DNA from: Sphingobacterium sp. xlx-96
GTDB taxonomy: Bacteria; Bacteroidota; Bacteroidia; Sphingobacteriales; Sphingobacteriaceae
Direction of reading: 5' to 3'
Assembly (NCBI RefSeq): GCF_011007365.1
Contig: NZ_WFKM01000010.1
Location: forward strand, 234,862 to 298,861
Length of the DNA stretch: 64,000 nucleotides
The translations under genes and the position numbers were made by a program. A model generated the notes under the pieces. It was not told where the DNA came from, ran no database searches, and saw only the letters and a program-made list of their open reading frames with translations. Positions 54,819-62,754 of this stretch are shown piece by piece. Position 1 is the stretch's first letter. Each line of letters begins with the position of its first letter.

Positions 54819-55594
54819 TGCTTTATATTTCTGAGCTGTTGGAAAATAGATATCCCTCGGTCGGTCGCTGCTTAAAACAAGTAACCGAGATCGGAACGAT
54901 TCCGAAGACAAAGGATATTTGGGTACGGGATTTTATGCCAATAAGGAATAGACAGGATGAGTGGATACTATTTCAATATTTCCCAAAGTATTTACAAAAC
55001 CCCAAATATCGATCCTTGATTACAGACAATAAAGACGTCTGTAGTCAAATGGGGCTTGAATGTACATATTCGTCCATTATCCTCGATGGAGGATCGGTAG
55101 TATATAGGGATATGCTGTACTTTGTATCTGAAAGGGTGCTAAAAGACAATGCTAAGTTTTCACAAATCCAAATCAGAGATATCCTGATATCATTGTTCAA
55201 GACGGATCAAGTTATCTTATTACCGGAAGAGCCGAACGATTTTACAGGCCACCTGGATGGTGTACTAGTAATTTTGGATCATAAGACCATATTGATGAAT
55301 GATGGTCAGGATGAATTCAATGAACAGCTGAGAAAAACGCTTATGCATTATGGTTTTGAGGTGGAGCTCCTGCCCTATAGTGCGCATAAAAATAGGACTT
55401 ACCAATCGGCCAAGGGAGTCTACATGAATTATGTAGCAGATGAATCACATATTTGTGTACCGGTATTCGGCGAGAAGACAGACGAAGTGGTTTTAAAGAG
55501 ACTGTCTTCTTTATACCCTGCGCATTCTATTACCCCTATCGATTGTAATGAGCTGGCTAAGGAAGGCGGCTTGTTACATTGTATAAGTTGGTAA
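54818..55594 (+). CDS. Peptidylarginine/agmatine deiminase-family protein
   Basis: The 258-residue protein has the guanidino-group modifying fold: DIWVRDFMPIRN, ILDGGSVVY, FTGHLDGVLVILD and a C-terminal GGLLHCISW carrying the catalytic Cys, as in agmatine deiminases and bacterial arginine deiminases. It is shorter than agmatine deiminase (about 350) and its substrate is uncertain. Translationally coupled to the gene upstream. Confidence 0.8.
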   Translation: MLYISELLENRYPSVGRCLKQVTEIGTIPKTKDIWVRDFMPIRNRQDEWILFQYFPKYLQNPKYRSLITDNKDVCSQMGLECTYSSIILDGGSVVYRDMLYFVSERVLKDNAKFSQIQIRDILISLFKTDQVILLPEEPNDFTGHLDGVLVILDHKTILMNDGQDEFNEQLRKTLMHYGFEVELLPYSAHKNRTYQSAKGVYMNYVADESHICVPVFGEKTDEVVLKRLSSLYPAHSITPIDCNELAKEGGLLHCISW

Positions 55595-55661
55595 GGTGTC
55601 GCAGTTGGCTGCCATTACTGGATTGATAGCTTCGGCGATCATATACGCATAGACACGAATT

Positions 55662-55799
55662 ATGATCAAGCTCTATGAATTTGACATTAAGAATAAACAG
55701 TTAAAAGTACCCTTTAAACCTGAGGCATGGGAGATAATACATTTGCCCTTGGTGTATAGCAAATGGGAAAGCGTCCGAAAAATACAATGGAGATTTTAA
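55662..55799 (+). pseudogene. Gene fragment ahead of CbrC remnant
   Basis: A 45-residue frame (MIKLYEFDIKNKQLKVPFKP) begins with a natural-looking start but its second half overlaps, out of frame, the CbrC-like remnant. Probably the head of a lost gene joined to other sequence. Not recognised. Confidence 0.4.
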
Positions 55800-55962
55800 C
55801 GATTATTGTGGAATTGAGGGTGTTTCGCCTGCCCCAAATGATCCTGAACCAAGTATAAAAAAAGAACATTTAATTGAAATTACAAACAGAACGCCAAGTT
55901 ATACTTCTTGGCAGCAAGAAGTATGGTTGACTCATGATTTTACCAACTATCCCAGTCTTTGA
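55738..55962 (+). pseudogene. CbrC-family protein, fragment
   Basis: The frame YICPWCIANGKASEKYNGDF, then VSPAPNDP and RTPSYTSWQQEVWLTH, matches the middle of CbrC/UPF0167 proteins, which have CPWCIADG and TPxYxxWQQExW segments. The zinc-binding N-terminus and the C-terminus (normally HCxDxCAF) are missing. A scrap. Confidence 0.75.
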
Positions 55963-56497
55963 TTCCTTTAAGCGTCTTGTTTATAATGTCGTTGACAAAT
56001 AGCTCTATATTTTCTTTGGCCTCTGGGTCAACTAGTTTTTCTTGATAACCAAAGATGGCTTGGTGTTTTAAGGTTCTTTTCTTCGGGTTATGTATTTTAA
56101 ATGATTCACCGTTGCTGCCTTTTTCTTCAAAAATCAGTTTGTCTACTTCAAACTTTACTTTTTCGTCTTTAAAACTAAATGTAACAGCATATTTCCAGTA
56201 ATAAAGGAAGCTGCCAGGACTTACCCTCATAGGCATGGTTTCTCCATAGATATGAATAGAGGTACCTCCTACTGTGTCAATATTTCTCTTCTTGGCATCG
56301 ATAAGAACACTTTTATTTATTGTTGAAAGCGCCTCATTAAATAATTGCCTTTTGCCTTTCCCAGCATTATCAAATACAACAAAACTTTTAGTGGTATCGG
56401 ATGGATCTCTGAATCCAGCAGGTGTTAGGACCATTTGCGCTTTCGTAGACGATGCAAAGAGCAGGATAGCAACTAATAAATAGACATATCTTTTCAT
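55940..56497 (-). CDS. Secreted DUF4468-like protein
   Basis: The 185-residue protein has a signal peptide (MKRYVYLLVAILLFASSTKA) and a domain with NAGKGKRQLFNEALSTINKS and a YWKYAVTFSFKDEKVKFEVD strand pair, in the style of DUF4468-domain secreted proteins of Bacteroidota. Its end overlaps the CbrC remnant by 23 bases on the other strand. Function unknown. Confidence 0.65.
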   Translation of the reverse strand: MKRYVYLLVAILLFASSTKAQMVLTPAGFRDPSDTTKSFVVFDNAGKGKRQLFNEALSTINKSVLIDAKKRNIDTVGGTSIHIYGETMPMRVSPGSFLYYWKYAVTFSFKDEKVKFEVDKLIFEEKGSNGESFKIHNPKKRTLKHQAIFGYQEKLVDPEAKENIELFVNDIINKTLKGIKDWDSW

Positions 56498-56501
56498 GTC
56501 G

Positions 56502-56940
56502 CTAATGTAGGCAAATTGACAGATAAAGAGAATAGTTGTAGCACAGTTGTGCTATTACTAAATAGCCTTGAAGAGGAAGGAAATAGGTATTATACAATTT
56601 ACCATTATTTAAAGCTACGAGTGGATTGCTGAACGACTCAAATCTGTTAACTGTTCTAAATTCATCAGTTTCTAATTCAACATAATATTGTTCAACATGT
56701 CGGGTTTGTGATATAGTTAAAGGGTCAATGTTTGTAAACTCTTTGAAGAACTGCGCCATTTTTTTCCAGTCAGTTAGAGTTCCTTCATGTATATGATCAT
56801 AGCCTGCGTAAACAAGTATTTTAGCTTTAGGGTCAGTCTTTAAAACTTCTGATAGGTTCACCGCTTGTAATGAATCTCTTGAACGGTTGCTGTCGGCATT
56901 TCCGACATCATAACTTACTAAGTTTCTTAGAGTAACCCTA
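56502..56940 (-). pseudogene. C-terminal gene fragment (secreted esterase-like)
   Basis: The open frame SRDSLQAVNLSEVLKTDPKA, KILVYAGYDHIHEGTLTDWK, KKMAQFFKEFTNIDPLTI looks like the end of a secreted enzyme of a Bacteroidota family, but it has no start: the frame runs back to the PorP/SprF remnant. It is a gene tail. Confidence 0.5.
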
Positions 56941-57163
56941 TCCCTCCGATGCGGTATCGCAGGCCAAACTCGTGTGTATTGGTGGATATGCGCTGGTTTA
57001 GTGTGTGGCCTTTTGTGCTAAACTGGTAGCTGTAGCCTACACCGAAGTTGCCAAAGTTGAGCTGCATCAACCCCGACAGGTCACCTTGGTTTTGCACGCC
57101 CATACCGAGCCCGATCTTTGGCCCCATAAAAGCCAATACACTCAGATCGTAGCGGGGCGACAT
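56927..57163 (-). pseudogene. PorP/SprF C-terminal fragment
   Basis: The frame ends YQFSTKGHTLNQRISTNTHE, FGLRYRIGG, the usual C-terminus of PorP/SprF-family type IX secretion membrane proteins. It begins abruptly inside the chimeric junction at about 57165 where the esterase-like gene is cut. Confidence 0.75.
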
Positions 57164-57737
57164 ATCTGTTCAACTTATAGGATTCGGGCATATTGGCTTC
57201 AATAGAAAATATGTCGAATCCTTTATTCATAGCCAGATATTGGATAATACGGTTTTTCATCTTGAAAATCTCACTCGAACCGTGTGAGACCTCACCTAAA
57301 GCCACGACCTTACTGTTGCCTATGAGGCGATCAAGAACCTTGAGATCTTTTGTACTTCCCTCATCTGGCTCGTATGTACGTAAAGGATATATGTACTTTT
57401 GAAGCTTAGCAAGCTCATCATGCTTGGTCTTAATCCATCCCTTGTATTCTATATTTTTACCTACAAATGCTTCGATAGGGATTCGACCAGTGTACACACC
57501 AAACTTGCCATTTGTATCGCCAAACTTTTCCATAGCCAAACTCCATTTGCCAGAGTGTTTTTCGACACTGTCCAAATAAACCTTGAACCCCTCGCCACCG
57601 GCATACCAACGCTTAGGCAAAGATGTAGCATAATTTTTAAGCTCGAAATCCAGATTTAAGCTTCTTTGTGCAAATCCCAAATAACTGCACAGACAGAATA
57701 ATATAATGGCACTAGTAATCTTTAAACTTATTCTCAT
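57081..57737 (-). pseudogene. Erythromycin-esterase-like protein, N-terminal part
   Basis: From the ATG at 57737 (MRISLKITSAIILFCLCSYL, signal peptide) the frame has a beta-rich domain and then KVVALGEVSHGSSEIFKMKN and FDIFSIEANMPESYKLNRYV, the start of the erythromycin-esterase/EreA-like fold. After NRYV (about 57170) the DNA becomes PorP/SprF sequence in another frame, so only ~190 authentic residues remain. Confidence 0.75.
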
Positions 57738-57788
57738 AAAGCTATTTAAGTATATTGCTATGTACAATAATACCTAATATAATACTTC

Positions 57789-58076
57789 TCATAATTTCAA
57801 CTTTTTTATCTCTTCAATAATCGGTTCAATTTTATATATATCAGTATCATTATATCCCCTTCTCTTAAAGCCTAGGCTATCCCTTACAAAAGTAAACTCT
57901 GCTTTGTCTATGTTAAAGATCAAACTCATTTTAGTTTTCACATCTTCTACATTAAAAATTTCCCCATTAATTGTTACTGTCTCCTCGATTATTGGTTCAT
58001 CATTAGCAGTGACGTTCTTTTTACATGAAGTTAGGCCTAGCCCAATTAGCACGAGTGCGATCTTAAATTTAGTCAT
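57789..58076 (-). CDS. Small lipoprotein
   Basis: The 95-residue product has a lipoprotein signal (KIALVLIGLGLTSC, Cys18) and a small domain. Small size and position fit the many short secreted or lipid-anchored proteins of this region. Function unknown. Confidence 0.6.
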   Translation of the reverse strand: MTKFKIALVLIGLGLTSCKKNVTANDEPIIEETVTINGEIFNVEDVKTKMSLIFNIDKAEFTFVRDSLGFKRRGYNDTDIYKIEPIIEEIKKLKL

Positions 58077-58377
58077 AAGTTTATAATTAACTTATTTACA
58101 GGTAAGATAGCTATTATTTTTATAAAAACTACCTTACATATCCGAAACTATTAGAACTGAAACGTCAAGCGGACGAAAAGGCAATGCGGAGCTGAAACCG
58201 ATGATGGGTATGTCTATTTTCATAAAATGAAAACATCCTGGACATAAAAGTTTCTGAATCATTGATAAATCGACATTCCTTCACCATTTTACCTATATCT
58301 CAACATATCTATAAATGCAGGAATGTATCGATATTCTCACAGCCCACCTATTATTCATAGAATTACTTTCCATGATA
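58077..58377. other. Intergenic, no gene seen
   Basis: About 300 A/T-rich bases; a short plus-strand segment LLELKRQADEKAMRS near 58150 may be a relic, but no gene can be supported. Confidence 0.4.
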
Positions 58378-58659
58378 TCACTCATTAATGATCCCCCAAA
58401 TAACATAGCCAACTTGGTTTAATAAACATAAAATACATATCATATCCGGAATACGATAGTGTCTACTATAATAGTTAGTTTTTTTATATAGATAGATCAT
58501 TATTAAGAGCAGTAAAGCAATAATAAAGCACTTTACAAAGACAAAAACTGTTGTTATAGGTATCCAGAAAAAGAATACCAGCGTAACAACATACATGATT
58601 AACCTCACATAACCTAGATTATCTTTTAAAGATTCGAATATAATTTTACTATTTTTCAT
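58378..58659 (-). CDS. Small membrane protein, candidate immunity protein
   Basis: The 93-residue protein has three hydrophobic segments (about residues 17-36, 37-56 and 70-90) and basic loops, as typical for small immunity or modulator membrane proteins. It lies 43 bases after a gene whose product carries a double-glycine-type leader. Role as immunity protein is inference. Confidence 0.55.
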   Translation of the reverse strand: MKNSKIIFESLKDNLGYVRLIMYVVTLVFFFWIPITTVFVFVKCFIIALLLLIMIYLYKKTNYYSRHYRIPDMICILCLLNQVGYVIWGIINE

Positions 58660-58702
58660 ACATCACAGTCGTAGTTTCTATTATGAATAATTTAACAATA
58701 TG

Positions 58703-59154
58703 TTACTTAGGAGGAAGCCCTTCTCCTGGATCTGTAGTACTGTCCCAATCGTATGTTGTATCAGAGTCACCTTCATCGGATGATCCCCCAGCTCGGACAT
58801 AACCTCCTTTCATAAAATATTTATCCCTCCATTCGTTAAAAACCTTTTCCATTGCATTAAGCCCAAGTGAGCTTAAAGTGGCAGGAAGCTTGAAATTTCC
58901 CTTAACTGCATCCCATCCTGCCGCTGCCCATGTAGAAAAACTCGTCCCTGAATCCATGATACCTTCGAACAATAATTGTGTATCCATCAAATAATGAACG
59001 CGTCCTGTATTATCAGTATAATAAGTACGACCTTTATCATCTAATTTTATCTCACCCCCCCGACTCCATTCCCTCCCAAGATGTGATGTGGAGACTTAAC
59101 ATACTCCAACTCTCTTTCTAGGCTTTTCAGGCTTAGCTTAAGATTTCTTCTCAC
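58703..59154 (-). pseudogene. Double-glycine-leader secreted peptide/protein with frameshift at a G run
   Basis: From a GTG at 59154 the minus strand reads RRNLKLSLKSLERELEYVKS, PHHILGGNGVGG, a leader with the hydrophobic-spacing and GG end of peptides exported by peptidase-containing ABC transporters in Bacteroidota. The frame then breaks at a run of seven G (C run 59055-59061 on the plus strand); one more G would continue as GEIKLDDKGRTYYTDNTGRV and the frame that ends at 58703 (WAAAGWDAVKGNFKLPAT). The processed product would be about 115 residues. The run may vary in length (phase variation), be a mutation or a read error. A small membrane protein follows. Confidence 0.5.
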
Positions 59155-59253
59155 AATACATATGTATTAAATTAAGACATTCAAAACCATACCTAAAACA
59201 AAAAATTAACAAATAAGATATGTTATCATATTATTATCATTTTGTTACACTAC

Positions 59254-60478
59254 CGTCCTAAATAAAATTCAGAACAGTCATTTCTTGTCCCAGACAGTCT
59301 TTTTCGGTATCATTTCAATTTTGATCCTGCTTTTCATCCAGAGAATAGCTGCAATTGACCATTTTCGTCCTTAATCGGTCATCTTATAAATGGGTCATCG
59401 ATCCATTTCCAGATATTTATTTTCACGAATATATTCATCCTGATAAACCCTACAAGATTGGACAGGTTCCAGTCGTATTTCGCTTTCTTCTGAAGGTATT
59501 TGAGCAATAATATCCCGATCATCGATGTCCAGATCTGTATCATTACCGCATTCTCGGACGTGCCGACGAACGTGGAGACCTTTAGCCGTTGTTTAAGGTG
59601 CTTGAAGAAGATCTCGATCTGCCTTTATACTTTTCCCCAGCAGATCCACACAGCTCAATCAACTCATCCTTAAGGATCCCATTGGCTGAGAGTATTTCGC
59701 TTTGGTATGATTTGACTACGGTGTACTTCATGTTGGTTTTGCTTCTGGTCACAAAAAAACAGCCCATGCTGTCCAAATCCCCGAGCCAATTGTAATCCAC
59801 ATACCCGCGGTCGACCACCACCACGCTTCCCTTGGCCAAACTGTAGCTGTTAGCCCGCTGGCTCTCATGGACTTTACCGTCCGTAATCTGCATAAAAACG
59901 GGTAAACAACCATCGTAATCCAGGACGGTATGAAGTTTTACAGCACCTTTGGTACTGCGGAACTTTGCCCAGTCAAATACCGATAGACATAAGGGGATAA
60001 TACTCGCGTCCATCAGATAGATCTTACGCTTTAATTGCCGGAGCTCCTTACGAAAATGGGTGTCTTTCTCCCAAAGCTTGTCTAATAAAGCAAGCAAAGT
60101 AGAGGTCTTTAAAAAGCTCTTGCAGCCGATGTTTGTTAATATAGGAAATATTGGACTTGCTCGGAGCGCGGCTGACGCCCATGTGGTTGAGATTATCTGT
60201 GGTGCTACGAAGACCGTTACTGATATCACGAACGGAGTCTGCTGAGGAAAAATGACAGAACAGCATGCTAACAAGATGAATCCAGCTATTGATGCCCTTG
60301 GAATGTTTATCACTCTGGTGCTTAATGACCAGGGGGGTGAATAATTCCCTGTCGATAAGAGATAAAATCTGACTGAAAACATTTACATTTACCATGGCGG
60401 TGGGTTAAAATTTAGCGATTTCAATATAGCAACTTTTGCTGTATTAAAACACCGCCATTTTTTTAACCATTTAGGACG
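59254..60478 (-). mobile_element. IS4-family element, internally deleted
   Basis: Both ends have CGTCCTAAAT as inverted repeat (59254-59263 and 60469-60478), and the inside encodes parts of an IS4-type transposase with DUF4372-like N-terminus. The element is about 1.2 kb, several hundred bases shorter than expected. No clear target duplication was seen. Confidence 0.75.
59379..60395 (-). pseudogene. IS4-family transposase with internal deletion and frameshift
   Basis: The start VNVFSQILSLIDRELFTPLV and LFCHFSSADSVRDISNGLRS is intact. Near 60090 a duplicated GCTT unit shifts the frame (YFACFIRQ instead of YFALLDKLW), after which DASIIPLCLSVFDWAKFRST and VVVVDRGYVDYNWLGDLDS (DDE core) follow in another frame. 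At about 59630 the sequence jumps from GEKYKG to the C-terminal segment QIEIFFKHLKQRLKVSTFVG, again out of frame, removing roughly 40-50 residues with part of the DDE region. It cannot transpose by itself. Confidence 0.85.
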
Positions 60479-60518
60479 CTAGTGATCCAACATATCAAAA
60501 TTTTACTTTTTTTAAAAT

Positions 60519-60899
60519 ATGGAAGACAAAGTTCCTCAAGCAGTAATTATAATATTTGGTCTATCTATAATATTATTGATTATTTCCTCCGTAAAATTAT
60601 TCAATATTTATAATATGCTGAATGATGATGTTATTACGCATCTTGATTTTTCTGGATCACCAGATAAAAAAGGAGGAAAGATTCATTTAATTTATGGCTT
60701 ATTAGTAAATTTAGGAGTCTTAATTTTGATGTATTTTCTAATTAAGCATCCAAAATATGCCAATTATCCTGTCGAAATAAATGATGAAAACAGAAGTTCT
60801 GCTTATTTAAAAATGCGTTACCTTGTAAGTATTCTATCTCTTATAACATCAACATCGTTCTTATGGATGATACTAATTCAAGAAGTCAAAAAAGTGTAG
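60519..60899 (+). CDS. Small DUF1648-like membrane protein
   Basis: The 126-residue protein has three membrane helices and the DUF1648-like loop THLDFSGSPDKKGGKIHLIY between the first two. It stands alone between the IS4 remnant and repeat copy D. Function unknown. Confidence 0.6.
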   Translation: MEDKVPQAVIIIFGLSIILLIISSVKLFNIYNMLNDDVITHLDFSGSPDKKGGKIHLIYGLLVNLGVLILMYFLIKHPKYANYPVEINDENRSSAYLKMRYLVSILSLITSTSFLWMILIQEVKKV

Positions 60900-61263
60900 T
60901 TATTGAAGCCCTTCCCATGCTGGTTCGAGCTTCCAGCTCGTGTCTATATAATTCTTAAAGTTGAGCATGGATTCACAATGATTCCCCAGACAGTGGAGGT
61001 TTCAAGAGAGAAATAACATTATACAAGATAGCCCCTGCTGGCGCCTCAATGTTTAGAGTGCCTAAGGACATTGTTAATCCCTCTTTCCACAGAAGAACAG
61101 CCCCCCTAACTAGGGAAGAACATACACCTGCATAAATCAAATGCACTCAACACAAATTTAGTCCTTGCGGTTTAAATCACCTGGCGCGGAGCCTTATTAT
61201 GAATATATATGAGAAAGCTAAATTTATCTTGTAAACTTTCTCTATTGACACCTCGGCTATATC
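60900..61263. other. Intergenic, repeat-family copy D
   Basis: No gene seen; the stretch is nearly filled by repeat copy D. Confidence 0.5.
60903..61202. repeat. Interspersed palindromic repeat, copy D
   Basis: It holds CTGGTTCGAGCTTCCAGCTCG, TGTCTATATAATTCTTAAAG, GCATGGATTCACAATGATTC, the ATACAAGATAGCCCC block and CCTGGCGCGGAGCC. Same order as copies B and C. Confidence 0.75.
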
Positions 61264-61647
61264 TCAGTCCTTAGCAGGGCTTGAATTTATTGATGGTTCT
61301 TTTTCTTTGTCTCTAAACCAAGGAAAAAAGTAACATATATAAAGCATCGCTACTAGAGCTATGGATAGCACTACTAATCGGTCGTTAATATATACATGGC
61401 TGATAAAGAAAGGAAAAAGTAAAGGTATAAGACCTGATAAAGCAGAAAATAACTTGGGTCGCAATTGCCAAAACCCAAAGAAGACGTATCCTATGGTAAA
61501 AAACAATAGGCCGAATATTAGAAAAGCTATTTGGGATAGTAGCAAATATATGGTATCAGTAGCAATGAATATATACCAAATCGGAAAGAGAATTATCCAA
61601 AAAATAACATACTGGGTGATAAATAGTTTCAATGCTGCTATAAACAT
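61264..61647 (-). CDS. Small polytopic membrane protein
   Basis: The 127-residue protein has about four membrane helices and a charged tail (FRDKEKEPSINSSPAKD). It lies between repeat copies D and E. Function unknown; small size and context fit other short membrane genes of this region. Confidence 0.55.
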   Translation of the reverse strand: MFIAALKLFITQYVIFWIILFPIWYIFIATDTIYLLLSQIAFLIFGLLFFTIGYVFFGFWQLRPKLFSALSGLIPLLFPFFISHVYINDRLVVLSIALVAMLYICYFFPWFRDKEKEPSINSSPAKD

Positions 61648-61701
61648 ACTGATACCTGTTTGTTGTTAATGCCGATCAGTAATAAAAGGTAACCTTAAGA
61701 A

Positions 61702-61852
61702 ATCGATTTTTAAACCAATTATAAACCGCTGGCGCGGAAATCTTAAATTATGAATATCTAAATATAAATCTTATATATCTATAAAACAATAGGATACAAA
61801 TTAACTTCGTGAATTATAGAATCCGATCCCCTGGCATCCCTTCACTCCTTTT
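61702..61852. repeat. Interspersed palindromic repeat, copy E
   Basis: It aligns with the tail half of copies A and B: AACCAATTATAAACCGCTGG, CGCGGAAATC and the A/T-rich part to CCCTTCACTCC, where the similarity ends abruptly inside a gene remnant. Confidence 0.75.
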
Positions 61853-61959
61853 CGTCTTAATTCTGACAATAGATTATTAATTTTTATCTTCCTCTGTTCA
61901 TCCGTCATCCACTCCGGAAACTTATTCCATAACAACTCATCGATATCTGCACGCGACAT
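61801..61959 (-). pseudogene. C-terminal remnant of a RecG-like/AlbA_2 ATP-binding protein
   Basis: The 52-residue frame MSRADIDELLWNKFPEWMTD, EQRKIKINNLLSELRRKGV resembles the C-terminus of RecG-like ATP-binding regulators (RADIDxLLxxKLPxxLxDxQKxxKxxNLL). After KGV it reads into repeat copy E, so its natural end is replaced. Confidence 0.6.
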
Positions 61960-62106
61960 AGCACTATGTTAGGATATGGCTTTTAGCACGAGATCAAGGA
62001 GATATTTTAATTTACTAAAATTTTTAGCTAGTCTTTTTTTTTCCGTTAACTTATTATAAGCTAAATATTTGAACTTAATTATTAACCTTTTGAAACATTT
62101 ATTACG
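61960..62106. other. Intergenic, no gene seen
   Basis: A/T-rich; probably carries the promoter once used by the DUF1016 fragment. Confidence 0.35.
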
Positions 62107-62490
62107 ATGGAATTCGCTAAACTGGTCAACGGTATACAAAGTACGCACGGGGAGCTCCAGCTCTCTGCTGTAACAAAGTTACTCTACAACTTATCATTTT
62201 CACATCTATTAGAGCTTATTCTCATCACTGATCTCAAGAAAAGAACATTTGTTGAATTTGAAACAATTAAAAATGCCTGGAGTGTTCGAGAGCTCAAACG
62301 ACAGATCAATATGCTGTACTACGAAAGAAGTGAAATAAGTAGAAAGCCGAAATCGAACGGGAGAAAAATATACTACGTGAACAAGGGGTATTTTATGGAA
62401 AAGAAGGCAGCACCATCCGATAATCCGGTAGCTTCAATAGCTCTTCTATCCGAGACCGTTGCAGATCGATACCTACCAGTAGATCTATAG
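62107..62490 (+). pseudogene. DUF1016 (YhcG-like) N-terminal fragment
   Basis: The frame SFSHLLELILITDLKKRTFV, EFETIKNAWSVRELKRQINM, LYYERSE matches the DUF1016 N-terminal domain that in YhcG-type proteins precedes a PD-(D/E)XK nuclease. Only this part is left: after about residue 85 the frame runs antisense across the XRE gene. Non-functional. Confidence 0.7.
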
Positions 62491-62662
62491 ACACCTGAAA
62501 ATACCGCGATATACGCTGTAATAGCTCTATCGGTGGCTCGGAAGCCCCCTCTTCGTACTTGGCATACCTCGATCGGGTGATGATGAGATCATCAGCGACC
62601 CGCTGCTGGGACAGGCCCCGACGCCCCCGCAGAAAACGCATATTATCAGCTAGTAATGACAT
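62393..62662 (-). CDS. XRE-family transcriptional regulator
   Basis: The 89-residue protein has a helix-turn-helix of the XRE/Cro type (NMRFLRGRRGLSQQRVADDL, IITRSRYAKYEEGASEPP) and nothing else but a short tail. It is divergent from dinB, with 92 bases between starts holding two CTA-N7-TAG sites. I infer it represses itself and perhaps dinB, umuDC. Without a peptidase domain it is not a LexA. Confidence 0.85.
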   Translation of the reverse strand: MSLLADNMRFLRGRRGLSQQRVADDLIITRSRYAKYEEGASEPPIELLQRISRYFQVSIDLLVGIDLQRSRIEELLKLPDYRMVLPSFP

Positions 62663-62674
62663 AACCCTCCTATA

Positions 62675-62693
62675 TTGCTACAAATATTAGCAA
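62675..62693. promoter_or_regulatory. Putative operator at the XRE gene
   Basis: TTGCTA-N7-TAGCAA is a perfect 6-base inverted repeat, 13 bases from the XRE start, and contains the CTA-N7-TAG core. Confidence 0.65.
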
Positions 62694-62721
62694 CAAATAT
62701 ACAATTCTTAGCCATAGTTTA

Positions 62722-62738
62722 TACTAATTTTGTTAGTA
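62722..62738. promoter_or_regulatory. Putative operator at dinB
   Basis: TACTAA-N5-TTAGTA is a perfect inverted repeat 16 bases before the dinB ATG, with the same CTA-N7-TAG core as the sites at umuD and the XRE gene. Confidence 0.65.
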
Positions 62739-62754
62739 ATTTAAATATTTAGTG

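Noticed and set aside
55662..55799. 45-residue frame as an independent small gene
   Set aside because: Second half overlaps the clearly coding CbrC remnant in another frame, so kept only as a fragment.
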